64,000 nt of DNA from Rhodospirillaceae bacterium (GTDB lineage Bacteria > Pseudomonadota > Alphaproteobacteria > UBA6615): positions 1 to 64,000 of the forward strand of contig JABIVD010000052.1 of assembly GCA_018667335.1 (NCBI GenBank), given 5' to 3'. The notes beneath the pieces are model-generated. The model made no database searches. It was not told the DNA's origin and saw nothing but the letters and a program-made list of their open reading frames with translations. Numbering within the stretch: the first letter of the stretch is position 1; every line of letters begins with the position of its first letter. The translations under genes and the position numbers were made by a program. Of this stretch, positions 8,433-16,712 are shown one piece after another.

Positions 8433-9356
8433 CTACCCCCCGAAGCGCGGCTCCGGGACGCCCTGGATGCCCAGGCCGGTGATCCGGAACAGCGATCCCG
8501 CGCCGAACTGGGGCTTGGTCTCGACCACGAAGGTGTCGTGGTGGGCCGCACCGGGATGGTCGATCCGGCCCATCGTCGTGACGTATATCTCGTCGAGATT
8601 GTCGCCGCCGAACATTACGCTGGTGACGTTGCGCACGGGCATGCCGATCCGGCGTTCTTCCTGACCATCCGGCGTGCGGCGGACCACCTCGCCGGTTCTG
8701 ATTTCCGCCGTCCACACACAACCTTCGGCATCAACCGTCGAGCCGTCACAGATGGCGTCGCTGTCCTTGGTCGTGGCGAACTCCCGCTGGTTGGACAACG
8801 AGCCCGTCTCGATGTCGTAGTCATAGGCCCACATGGTGTCCTGGAAGGAACAGGTCACATAGAAGGTCTTGTCGTCCGGCGACCAGCTGGGGCCGTTGGT
8901 GCAAATGATGCCACCGCCGATCCGGGTGACCGACAAATCCGGGTCGAGCCGCCACAGGCCGCAGATCGCCAGCTCTTCCTCATCGTCCATGCCACCGGCG
9001 ATGAAGCGGCCGCGCCGGTCCACCTTGCCGTCGTTGAGGCGCGTGCGCGGCTGGTCGTCCTCGATCTTGTGAATGAGATCGAGCTTCTCACTGTCGAAGT
9101 CATAGAAGTAGAAGCCGTCATCCACGGCCATCACCAGGCCGCCATCCTTGCGGATCGCCAACGCGCCGATGTCGTGATCGGGGATAGAGCGGGTCTCGAC
9201 CGCACCGCTGCGCGGGTCGAGGCGGAAGACATTGTCCTTGCCCTTGCGCCGCCCGGTGCCGTCCACCCAGTAGAACAGGCCGGTCTCGACATCCCAGAGC
9301 GGGCTCTCACCCAGATAGTTCTCGCACTGAACAACGCATTCGATTTTGTAAGACAT
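8433..9356 (-). CDS. SMP-30/gluconolactonase/LRE-family protein
   Basis: The 307-residue protein has the six-bladed propeller family signature. It has the metal Glu in ENYLGESPLWD near the N-terminus, the RLNDGKVDRRGRF strand, TNGPSWSPDDKTFYVT with its conserved Asn-Gly, and SDAICDGSTVDAEG with the metal Asp. Members hydrolyse sugar lactones or related esters. The start ATG 9356 begins MSYKIECVVQCENYLGE. The same frame stays open far upstream, but only as the antisense of the next gene. It diverges from the CoxL-type gene, and a decayed relative lies at 2011-2150. Confidence 0.88.
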   Translation of the reverse strand: MSYKIECVVQCENYLGESPLWDVETGLFYWVDGTGRRKGKDNVFRLDPRSGAVETRSIPDHDIGALAIRKDGGLVMAVDDGFYFYDFDSEKLDLIHKIEDDQPRTRLNDGKVDRRGRFIAGGMDDEEELAICGLWRLDPDLSVTRIGGGIICTNGPSWSPDDKTFYVTCSFQDTMWAYDYDIETGSLSNQREFATTKDSDAICDGSTVDAEGCVWTAEIRTGEVVRRTPDGQEERRIGMPVRNVTSVMFGGDNLDEIYVTTMGRIDHPGAAHHDTFVVETKPQFGAGSLFRITGLGIQGVPEPRFGG

Positions 9357-9497
9357 GATGACGGCTTCCCGATCGGAGGTGGCGAGCCGCCATCTTAATA
9401 GACCCGACCCTCCCTTTGCGATTGTCTTCGGTGCCGGGCATGGAAAAATTCCAGCCGACTCACTACGCTGCCCGTCCCGCAATGAAGGACGTGTTTC

Positions 9498-11828
9498 ATG
9501 GGTGAGTTTTCCATCGGCCAGCCGGTCACGCGGCTCGAAGACCCGCGGCTGCTCAAGGGCCAGGGCCGCTATCTCGACGACATCAATTACGACCGCCAGC
9601 TCTATGCGGTGATCCTGCGCTCGCCCCACGCCCACGCCGAGATCGTCTCGATCGACACGTCCGCCGCCGAGGCCGCACCCGGCGTGCACGCGGTGTTCAC
9701 CGGTGCGGACTACCGCGCCGACGGGATGGGCGTCGTGCCGTGCATGGGCAACTACACCCAACGCGACGGCAGCCCGATGTACATCCCCGACCGCCCCGCA
9801 CTCGCGGTCGGCAAGGTCATGCATATCGGCTACCCCGTCGCGATGGCGGTGGCCGAGACCGAAGCCCAGGCGCGCGACGCGATCGAGCTGATCGACGTGG
9901 ACTACAACCCGCTGCCGGTTGTCATCTCCTGCTACGACGCGCACCAGGACGGCGCACCCCAGCTCTATGACGACTGCCCCAACAACGAATCCTATTTCTA
10001 CGAGGCCGGCGACAAGGACGCGACCGACGCAGCCTTCAAGGCCGCCGACCATGTGGTCGAGCAGGACCTGGTCATCAACCGGGTGACCGCCAACGCGATG
10101 GAAAACCGCGCCGTGATCGGCGACTGGGACCAGGGCACGGGCCGGATTACGATTCGCTGCGGCTTCCAGCGGCCGTGGTTGTTTCGCAAAAGTCTGGCCG
10201 AACAATCCTTCAACGTGCCCGAGACCCAGATCCGGCTGGTGACCGATGATATCGGCGGCAGCTATGGCCTGCGCGGCTCGATCTATCCCGAGATGGTGCT
10301 GATGCCCTGGGCGTCCAAGCATGTGGGCCGCTCGGTCAAATGGGTCGCCGACCGGTCCGAGAGCCACCTCAGCGATGACGACGGGCGCGACAATGTGGTG
10401 AAGGTCGCGCTGGCCTTCGATGCCGACGGCAAATTCCAGGCCGTGCGCGTGCGCAGCTGGGGCAATCTCGGCGCGTTCGTCTCGTATCGCGGGGCGGCCC
10501 CGCCCGTGGTCCATATCGGCACGGTGATCGGCGTCTACACGACCCCGGCGGCGCATGTGGAAATCTCCGGCATGCTGACCAACACCCATTGCACCTCGCC
10601 CTATCGCGGCGCGGGCCGGCCGGAATCGTCCTACATGATCGAGCGGCTGGTCGAGCGGGCCGCCGACACGCTGGGCATGGACCCGGCGGAGCTGCGACGG
10701 CGGAATATCATTCCGTCCGAAGCGATGCCCTACAAGACGCCGCTGATCTACACCTATGACTGCGGCGAGTTCGAGAAGAACATGGACATGGCCATGGAGA
10801 CGGCCGACTGGGCCGGATTCGAGGCGCGCCGTGCGGAGGCCGCCGCGCGCGGCAAACTACGCGGCATCGGCATGTCGAACACGCTCGAGTGGGCCGCCGA
10901 CAACACGACGGAAACAGCCGAACTGCGCTTCGACCCGTCGGGCGACCTGACTTTCGTGGCCTCGACCATCTCCCACGGCCAGGGCCACCGGACCATCCAG
11001 ACCCAGATCATCGTCGATCTACTCGGCGTCGAGCCCGAGCGGGTGGCCGTGCTCCAGGGCGATACGGATGTGTCCGCCTTCGGCATGGGCACGGGCGGCT
11101 CACGCTCGACGATCATGACCGGCAGCGCGCTGACCATCGCGGCGCGCAAGATCATCGAGAAAGGCAAGAAGCTCGCCGCCCATCTGCTCGAGGCATCGGA
11201 GGTGGACATCGAGTTCGCCGACGGAAATTTCTCGGTGGCAGGCACCGACCGGGTGCTCACCGTGCACGAGATCGCCGCGGCGGCCTACGACAGCAACGAT
11301 CTGCCCGACGAGTTGGAGCCCGGCCTCTACGAGACCGGCACCTACAACGCCAAGACCGGCAACTTCCCCAACGGCTGTCACATCTGCGAGGTCGAGATTG
11401 ACCCGGACACAGGCGTCACCGAGATGGTCAATTACTGCGTCGTCGACGACGTCGGCACGATCATCAACCCGATGCTGGTGCGCGGCCAGATCATGGGCGG
11501 CATCGCCCAGGGCATGGGCCAGGTGCTGATGGAGGACAAGACCTACGACCATGAGACCGGCCAGCTCATCGCGGGCTCCTTCATGGATTACTGCATGCCG
11601 CGGGCGCGTGATTTCTGCCACGTGAACTTCGAGGAGAACGAAGTCCCCTCCCCGACCAACCCGCTGGGGGTCAAGGGCGCCGGCGAAGCGGGCACGGTGG
11701 GCTCGTTGTCAGCGGGCACCAACGCCATCGTCGATGCCCTGTCCCATCTGGGGGTGCAGCATGTCGACACGCCCTGCACGCCGCTGAAGGTCTGGCAGGC
11801 AATACGAGACGCAAAGGCCGCCGCTTAA
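9498..11828 (+). CDS. xanthine dehydrogenase/form II CoxL-type molybdopterin-binding subunit
   Basis: This 776-residue large subunit belongs to the molybdenum hydroxylase family. Its N-terminal Ald_Xan_dh domain opens with IGQPVTRLEDPRLLKGQGRY, followed by the molybdopterin domains. The active-site loop reads SPYRGAGRPE (about residue 369), the form II (non-CODH) pattern rather than the CSFR pattern of true carbon monoxide dehydrogenase. The catalytic Glu motif KGAGEAG is near the C-terminus. No 2Fe-2S or FAD subunit gene adjoins it, which is unusual for this family. The start ATG 9498 has AAGGAC upstream. The substrate is unknown. Confidence 0.85.
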   Translation: MGEFSIGQPVTRLEDPRLLKGQGRYLDDINYDRQLYAVILRSPHAHAEIVSIDTSAAEAAPGVHAVFTGADYRADGMGVVPCMGNYTQRDGSPMYIPDRPALAVGKVMHIGYPVAMAVAETEAQARDAIELIDVDYNPLPVVISCYDAHQDGAPQLYDDCPNNESYFYEAGDKDATDAAFKAADHVVEQDLVINRVTANAMENRAVIGDWDQGTGRITIRCGFQRPWLFRKSLAEQSFNVPETQIRLVTDDIGGSYGLRGSIYPEMVLMPWASKHVGRSVKWVADRSESHLSDDDGRDNVVKVALAFDADGKFQAVRVRSWGNLGAFVSYRGAAPPVVHIGTVIGVYTTPAAHVEISGMLTNTHCTSPYRGAGRPESSYMIERLVERAADTLGMDPAELRRRNIIPSEAMPYKTPLIYTYDCGEFEKNMDMAMETADWAGFEARRAEAAARGKLRGIGMSNTLEWAADNTTETAELRFDPSGDLTFVASTISHGQGHRTIQTQIIVDLLGVEPERVAVLQGDTDVSAFGMGTGGSRSTIMTGSALTIAARKIIEKGKKLAAHLLEASEVDIEFADGNFSVAGTDRVLTVHEIAAAAYDSNDLPDELEPGLYETGTYNAKTGNFPNGCHICEVEIDPDTGVTEMVNYCVVDDVGTIINPMLVRGQIMGGIAQGMGQVLMEDKTYDHETGQLIAGSFMDYCMPRARDFCHVNFEENEVPSPTNPLGVKGAGEAGTVGSLSAGTNAIVDALSHLGVQHVDTPCTPLKVWQAIRDAKAAA

Positions 11829-11897
11829 ACGACGGCTTGCACCGACAGGCATTCAGACCTATTTGCCTTTTGAATGAATTGATCGAGGAGACCCGCA

Positions 11898-12413
11898 ATG
11901 ACCGAAACCGCATATCTCGCCGGTGGCTGCTTCTGGGGCATGCAGGATTTGATCCGGCGCCTGCCCGGCGTCACATCCACACAGGTCGGCTACACCGGCG
12001 GCGACCTGCCGAACGCGACCTATCAGCATGTACGCACGGGCACGACCGGCCACACCGAGGCGATCGAGGTCGTGTTTGATCCCGCCGCGGTCAGCTACCG
12101 GGACATCCTCGAGCTGTTCTTCCAGATCCACGACCCCAGCACGTCGGACCGCCAGGGCAACGACCGGGGCACGCAATATCGCTCGGCCATCTTCTGGGCC
12201 GATGACGCGCAGCGCGAAACCGCCGTGGACACCATCGCCGACGTCGAGGCATCGGGCCTCTGGCCCGCCCCAGTGGTGACCGAAGTCGTGCAGGCCGGGG
12301 CGTTCTGGCCGGCCGAGCCGGATCACCAGGACTATCTGGAGCGCAATCCCGGCGGCTACACCTGCCACTTCGCGCGGCCGGACTGGAAGCTACCCAAACG
12401 CGACGCGGCCTAA
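11898..12413 (+). CDS. msrA: peptide-methionine (S)-S-oxide reductase
   Basis: The 171-residue cytosolic enzyme reduces methionine-S-sulfoxide in proteins. The catalytic Cys is residue 11 in the diagnostic [12 protein letters not shown] motif. The family blocks [43 protein letters not shown] and [13 protein letters not shown] all follow in order. GAGGAG-type spacing is good before ATG 11898. It lies 69 bp behind the CoxL-type gene and may be cotranscribed, but it has no functional link to it. Confidence 0.95.
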   Translation: MTETAYLAGGCFWGMQDLIRRLPGVTSTQVGYTGGDLPNATYQHVRTGTTGHTEAIEVVFDPAAVSYRDILELFFQIHDPSTSDRQGNDRGTQYRSAIFWADDAQRETAVDTIADVEASGLWPAPVVTEVVQAGAFWPAEPDHQDYLERNPGGYTCHFARPDWKLPKRDAA

Positions 12414-12444
12414 GCGGCGCACCAAGCCGCCGTCCCGCTATCTC

Positions 12445-13206
12445 CTAAAATAGCTCGCCCTGATCCGGCGGTTCGTTGACGAGGCTGAGGGGCGTCAGTA
12501 GTTCCGGGCCGTCATTGCGGACGTCGTTAACGTCGCGCCCCACCGGCACGACCCCCACGGTCTCTTCCGGCGCCGGCCGCAGGAGTTCGCCGGCCGCCTC
12601 CCGGTCGAACCGGTCCTCCGTGCCATTGCCCAGCCACGTATCGAAGCTGTCGGGGTTCAGGATCACCGGCATGCGGTGATGGAACGGCCGCAGGGTCTCG
12701 TTGGCCTCCGTGGTGACGATCGTCGCCGTCTCGAGCTCCGACCCGTCGGGCCCAAGCCAGGCCTCCCACAATCCCGCGAAACTGATCAACCCGCCGTCGG
12801 GCCGGGAGATCCAGACCGGTTGTTTCGGGCCCGTGCCCGTCGCCTGCCATTCATAAAAGCCGCTCGCCGGGATCAGGCAACGCCTGCGCCGGAAGGCCGC
12901 CCGGAACGATGGTTTCTCCGCGACGGTCTCCGCCCGGGCGTTGGTCATCCGCGCGCCCATCGCCGGGTCCTTGGCCCAGGCCGGCACCAGCCCCCAGCGC
13001 AGGAGCGCGGGAATACGGGCCGGTTCACCGTCGCCGCCCGAATTATCTACGCCGGCACCTTCTCTGCTGGCCGCCCGGATGATCGCGATGATCTCCTGGG
13101 ACGGCGCGATGTTGTAGCGCTGCGGCAACACAAAACTGGTCGACACGAGCCCATAGGCCGCGTGGATGTCTTCCCAGCTGTGAATCAGGCCGAATCGTCC
13201 GCACAT
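12445..13206 (-). CDS. SOS response-associated peptidase family (YedK/HMCES)
   Basis: The 253-residue SRAP-domain protein starts MCGRFG, so Cys2 becomes the N-terminal nucleophile that crosslinks to abasic sites in single-stranded DNA. Other family blocks are present: YNIAPSQ, RWGLVPAWAKDP, NARAETVAEKPSFR, RRCLIPASGFYEW and HHRMPVIL, which includes the catalytic His. The family shields abasic sites during replication. It is transcribed divergently from nrdA across a 362-bp control region. Confidence 0.92.
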   Translation of the reverse strand: MCGRFGLIHSWEDIHAAYGLVSTSFVLPQRYNIAPSQEIIAIIRAASREGAGVDNSGGDGEPARIPALLRWGLVPAWAKDPAMGARMTNARAETVAEKPSFRAAFRRRRCLIPASGFYEWQATGTGPKQPVWISRPDGGLISFAGLWEAWLGPDGSELETATIVTTEANETLRPFHHRMPVILNPDSFDTWLGNGTEDRFDREAAGELLRPAPEETVGVVPVGRDVNDVRNDGPELLTPLSLVNEPPDQGELF

Positions 13207-13568
13207 GATGCGATTTTAACCCAGTTTCAGCCGTGGTCTCGTTTCGTTCGTCGCTAAATTCCCGAGTCGCTTTTCGACCGACCACAAGATTTTGGGTTTC
13301 GGGGTACAAACCGGGCACAAACGGATTACTTCAATACGGCGATCATGCATAACAATCTGGCAAATATCAGGGTTTTCCGTGCTCTCACATTGACTCTCCG
13401 GCCCCAAAGATTACAATGTTCCTGTCTTGTTCACGGTGACAGGTTGCCAACATTTAGTGTTTACTTAATGTTACGGCTCTAGATGTTGTGGGTTATGCAC
13501 GTTTTCCACTGGAAACTGCCCACAACCTGTGGAGCACCTGGATTGTCGCGTGGAGGGGGCCTTTATAA
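13207..13568. promoter_or_regulatory. control region between yedK-like gene and nrdA
   Basis: This is a 362-bp gene-free stretch. Visible elements are an inverted repeat AACATT (13449-13454) / AATGTT (13467-13472), a perfect 8-bp inverted repeat GTTGTGGG (13485-13492) / CCCACAAC (13519-13526), and between the latter arms TTATGCACG (13493-13501), one base off the DnaA-box consensus, and the palindrome TTTCCA-C-TGGAAA (13503-13515). Ribonucleotide reductase genes are DnaA-regulated in E. coli and NrdR-regulated in many bacteria; no convincing NrdR box is seen. GGAGGGGG lies at 13552-13559, just before the nrdA ATG. Confidence 0.55.
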
Positions 13569-15584
13569 ATGGACGGATCTACTGGGATTCTGACGGAAAA
13601 CAGCGCTGTGGAAAAGGCGCTTAAAGTGGAAGAAAACAAGGAAATGGACCTGTTTGATTTGATCGATATGGACCCGTCCGGTGCCGAAACCGAGCCGCAT
13701 GCGGCCGATTCCGAAACCTATCCGGATGTGGATAACGATCTTGTCGGCAAGGATGCCGAGACCGCGAACGTCTATCAGACCGATCGCGTCCGCATCACGA
13801 TCGACCCGTCGCGCGACGCGAAGCTGACGGCATTCGGCAAGGAAACGCTGGAAGACCGCTACCTTCTGAACGACGAGAAGGGTTCGCCCCAGAAGCTGTT
13901 CGCCCGCGTCGCATGTCATTACGCCGACGATTCGGAGCATGCCCAGCGCATCTACGATTACATTTCCAACCTCTGGTTCATGCCGGCGACCCCGGTCCTG
14001 TCCAATGGCGGCACCGAGCGCGGCCTGCCGATCTCCTGCTTCCTCAACGAAGCCTCGGATTCACTCGAGGGCATCGTCGATCTGTGGAACGAGAATGTCT
14101 GGCTCGCGGCACGCGGCGGCGGCATCGGCAGCTATTGGGGCAACCTGCGGTCCATCGGCGAGCAGGTCGGCCATAACGGCAAGACCTCGGGCGTCGTCCC
14201 GTTCATCCGGGTGATGGATTCGCTCACCCTCGCGATCAGCCAGGGCTCGCTGCGGCGCGGCTCGGCGGCGGTCTATCTGCCGATCGACCATCCCGAGATC
14301 GAGGAGTTCATCGAGATCCGCCGGCCAACGGGTGGTGATCCGAACCGCAAGGCCCAGAACCTGCACCATGGCGTGCTGGTGTCCGACGCATTCATGCGCG
14401 CCGTCGAGGCCGACGAGGACTGGGCGCTGGTCAGCCCGAAGGACCGTGCGCCGATCGCCACGGTCAAGGCGCGCAGCCTCTGGATCCGCCTGCTGACGGC
14501 GCGGATCGAGACCGGCGAGCCCTACATCGTCTATTCCGACACCGTGAACAGCCAGATACCCGAGCACCAGAAGCTCGCCGGCCTGACGGTCAAGACCTCG
14601 AACCTGTGTTCCGAGATCACCCTGCCCACGGGCCTGGATCATCTCGGCAAGGACCGAACTGCGGTTTGCTGCCTGTCGTCGCTGAACGTCGAGAGCTTCA
14701 TCGAGTGGAAGGATCACCCAACCCTCATCGAGGATGTGATGCGCTTCCTCGACAACGTGCTGCAGGACTTCATCGACAACGCGCCCGACCATTTCGCCAA
14801 GGCGAAGTACGCCGCCGCGCGCGAGCGCTCGGTCGGGCTCGGCATCATGGGCTTCCACTCGTTCCTGCAGGAACAGATGGTGCCGTTCGAATCCGCCGTT
14901 GCGAAGGCCTGGAACAAGAAGATGTTCAAGCATATCCGCGGCCAGGCCGATGCGGCCTCGAAATTGCTGGCCACCGAACGCGGCGCCTGCCTCGACGCCG
15001 CCGATTACGGCATCGACGAACGCTTCTCGAACAAGATGGCCGTTGCACCGACCGCGTCGATTTCGATCATCTGCGGCGGTGCCTCACCGGGCATCGAGCC
15101 GATCGCGGCCAACAGCTTCACCCACAAGACCCTGTCGGGCTCGTTCAACGTGCGCTCCAAGGCACTGCAAAGCCTGCTCGCCGAGAAGGGCAAGAACACG
15201 GACGAGACATGGTCGTCGATCACAGCCAACGAGGGTTCGGTCCAGCATCTGGACTTCCTGACCCAGGACGAGAAGGACGTGTTCAAGACGGCCTTCGAGA
15301 TCGACCAGCGCTGGGTCATCGACCTGGCCGCCGACCGCTCGCCGGAGATCTGCCAGTCTCAGTCGCTCAACGTCTTCCTGGCAGCCGATGTGCACAAGCG
15401 CGACCTGCACCAGATCCATTTCCAGGCCTGGAAGAAGGGCGTGAAGAGCCTCTACTACTGCCGCTCCAAGTCGCTGCAGCGCTCGGAGAGTGTGGCGGCC
15501 CTGGTGCCGGTCACGACCGACGAAGAGGCAGACCGCGCCGCGGCCAGCCGCAACGATTACGAAGAGTGTCTCGCCTGCCAGTAG
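13569..15584 (+). CDS. nrdA: class I ribonucleoside-diphosphate reductase, alpha subunit
   Basis: The 671-residue large subunit of ribonucleotide reductase makes deoxynucleotides. Redox Cys157 is in GLPISCFLNE, and thiyl-radical Cys347 is in the SNLCSEITLP block. The radical-transfer tyrosine pair is in KSLYYCRSK, and the C-terminal swinging cysteine pair is in EECLACQ. The acidic N-terminus is short and lacks a recognisable ATP-cone, so overall-activity control by dATP through that domain is probably absent. It is followed after 81 bp by nrdB, with a stable hairpin between them. ATG 13569 has a purine-rich ribosome site. Confidence 0.96.
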   Translation: MDGSTGILTENSAVEKALKVEENKEMDLFDLIDMDPSGAETEPHAADSETYPDVDNDLVGKDAETANVYQTDRVRITIDPSRDAKLTAFGKETLEDRYLLNDEKGSPQKLFARVACHYADDSEHAQRIYDYISNLWFMPATPVLSNGGTERGLPISCFLNEASDSLEGIVDLWNENVWLAARGGGIGSYWGNLRSIGEQVGHNGKTSGVVPFIRVMDSLTLAISQGSLRRGSAAVYLPIDHPEIEEFIEIRRPTGGDPNRKAQNLHHGVLVSDAFMRAVEADEDWALVSPKDRAPIATVKARSLWIRLLTARIETGEPYIVYSDTVNSQIPEHQKLAGLTVKTSNLCSEITLPTGLDHLGKDRTAVCCLSSLNVESFIEWKDHPTLIEDVMRFLDNVLQDFIDNAPDHFAKAKYAAARERSVGLGIMGFHSFLQEQMVPFESAVAKAWNKKMFKHIRGQADAASKLLATERGACLDAADYGIDERFSNKMAVAPTASISIICGGASPGIEPIAANSFTHKTLSGSFNVRSKALQSLLAEKGKNTDETWSSITANEGSVQHLDFLTQDEKDVFKTAFEIDQRWVIDLAADRSPEICQSQSLNVFLAADVHKRDLHQIHFQAWKKGVKSLYYCRSKSLQRSESVAALVPVTTDEEADRAAASRNDYEECLACQ

Positions 15585-15602
15585 GCAAGTGACAAAAATT
15601 CC

Positions 15603-15645
15603 GATGCGTATCGCCCCGGGCCTGTCGGCACCGGGGCCTCGCATC
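15603..15645 (+). other. stem-loop between nrdA and nrdB
   Basis: Nested complementary arms are GATGCG (15603-15608) with CGCATC (15640-15645), and inside them CCCCGG (15614-15619) with CCGGGG (15631-15636). An additional GCC/GGC extends the inner helix around a 4-nt loop. There is no T-tract, so it is not a standard terminator. It could adjust the NrdA:NrdB ratio by mRNA processing or partial termination. The nrdB ribosome site GGGAGAGGA follows immediately. Confidence 0.65.
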
Positions 15646-15665
15646 CGAGGGAGAGGAATAAAACA

Positions 15666-16625
15666 ATGTCGCTTCTCGAAGAGCGCGTTCAGTACAAGCC
15701 GTTCAGCTACCCGTGGGCCTATGACGCCTGGCTGATGCAGCAGCGTGTCCACTGGCTGCCCGAAGAGGTGCCGCTGGCCGACGATGTGAAGGACTGGCAT
15801 CGCACGCTCTCGAACGGCGAACGCAACCTGCTCACGCACATTTTCCGCTTCTTCACCCAGGCGGATGTGGAAGTGAACAATTGCTACATGAAGCATTATT
15901 CGCAGGTGTTCAAACCCACCGAAGTGCAGATGATGCTCGCCGCCTTCTCGAACATCGAGACGGTGCACATCTCCGCCTACTCCCATCTGCTCGACACGAT
16001 CGGCATGCCCGAGACCGAATATTCGGCCTTCCTGAAGTATCAGCAGATGAAGGACAAATACGACTATATGCAGGAGTTCGGGGTCTCGACGAACCGGGAC
16101 ATCGCCAAGACGCTGGCGATGTTCGGCGCATTCACCGAGGGGCTGCAGCTGTTCGCGTCCTTCGCGATCCTGATGAACTTCCCGCGCTTCAACAAGATGA
16201 AGGGCATGGGCCAGATCGTCACCTGGTCGGTGCGCGACGAGAGCCTGCACACCGCCTCGATCATCAAGCTGTTCCGCACCTTCATCCACGAGAACCCGGA
16301 AATCTGGGACGAGGAGTTCCAGCGCGAGCTCTACGTGGCGTGCGAGACGGTCCTCAACCATGAGGACGCCTTCATCGACCTGGCGTTCGAGATGGGCGGC
16401 ATCGAGGGGCTCGAGGGCCGCGAGGTGAAACAGTATATCCGCTACATCGCCGACCGCCGCCTGTCCCAGCTCGGCCTGCAGCCGGTCTACCGGATCGAAA
16501 AGAACCCGTTGCCCTGGATGGAAGAGATGCTCAACGGCGTCGAGCATGCGAATTTCTTCGAAAACCGGGCCACCGAATATTCCAAGGCCGCCACCGAGGG
16601 CAGCTGGGAAGAGGCCTTCGAGTAG
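15666..16625 (+). CDS. nrdB: class Ia ribonucleoside-diphosphate reductase, beta subunit
   Basis: The 319-residue ferritin-like subunit supplies the tyrosyl radical to NrdA. Metal ligands are visible in FFTQADVEVN, in FSNIETVHISAYSHLL (Glu, His and the radical Tyr at about residue 105), and in the SVRDESLHTAS helix (Glu and His). The Glu-x2-His-x3-Tyr spacing equals that of E. coli NrdB, so the radical tyrosine is retained and this is not a class Ic enzyme. The C-terminal acidic tail, EGSWEEAFE, is the expected NrdA-docking peptide. A rho-independent terminator follows. Confidence 0.95.
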   Translation: MSLLEERVQYKPFSYPWAYDAWLMQQRVHWLPEEVPLADDVKDWHRTLSNGERNLLTHIFRFFTQADVEVNNCYMKHYSQVFKPTEVQMMLAAFSNIETVHISAYSHLLDTIGMPETEYSAFLKYQQMKDKYDYMQEFGVSTNRDIAKTLAMFGAFTEGLQLFASFAILMNFPRFNKMKGMGQIVTWSVRDESLHTASIIKLFRTFIHENPEIWDEEFQRELYVACETVLNHEDAFIDLAFEMGGIEGLEGREVKQYIRYIADRRLSQLGLQPVYRIEKNPLPWMEEMLNGVEHANFFENRATEYSKAATEGSWEEAFE

Positions 16626-16654
16626 ACCCGGGCAAAGCGCACCGGAACGTCATG

Positions 16655-16690
16655 AACGCGGCATCCCATTCGGTGCCGCGTTTTCTTTTG
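16655..16690 (+). terminator. rho-independent terminator after nrdAB
   Basis: A 9-bp perfect stem AACGCGGCA (16655-16663) / TGCCGCGTT (16674-16682) with a 10-nt loop is followed by a T-rich run. It ends the nrdAB transcript 30 bp downstream of nrdB. Confidence 0.85.
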
Positions 16691-16712
16691 TGCCCCTGTA
16701 TGATCATCCGAC

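Noticed and set aside
9357-10589. Long open frame on the minus strand continuing from the gluconolactonase-like gene
   Set aside because: It is antisense to the CoxL-type gene, has repetitive His/Val/Asp-rich composition typical of high-GC shadow frames, and the real family begins at ATG 9356.
9498-11828. Aerobic carbon monoxide dehydrogenase
   Set aside because: The active-site loop has the GAGR pattern instead of CSFR, and no coxM/coxS genes adjoin, so CO oxidation is not supported for either CoxL-type gene.
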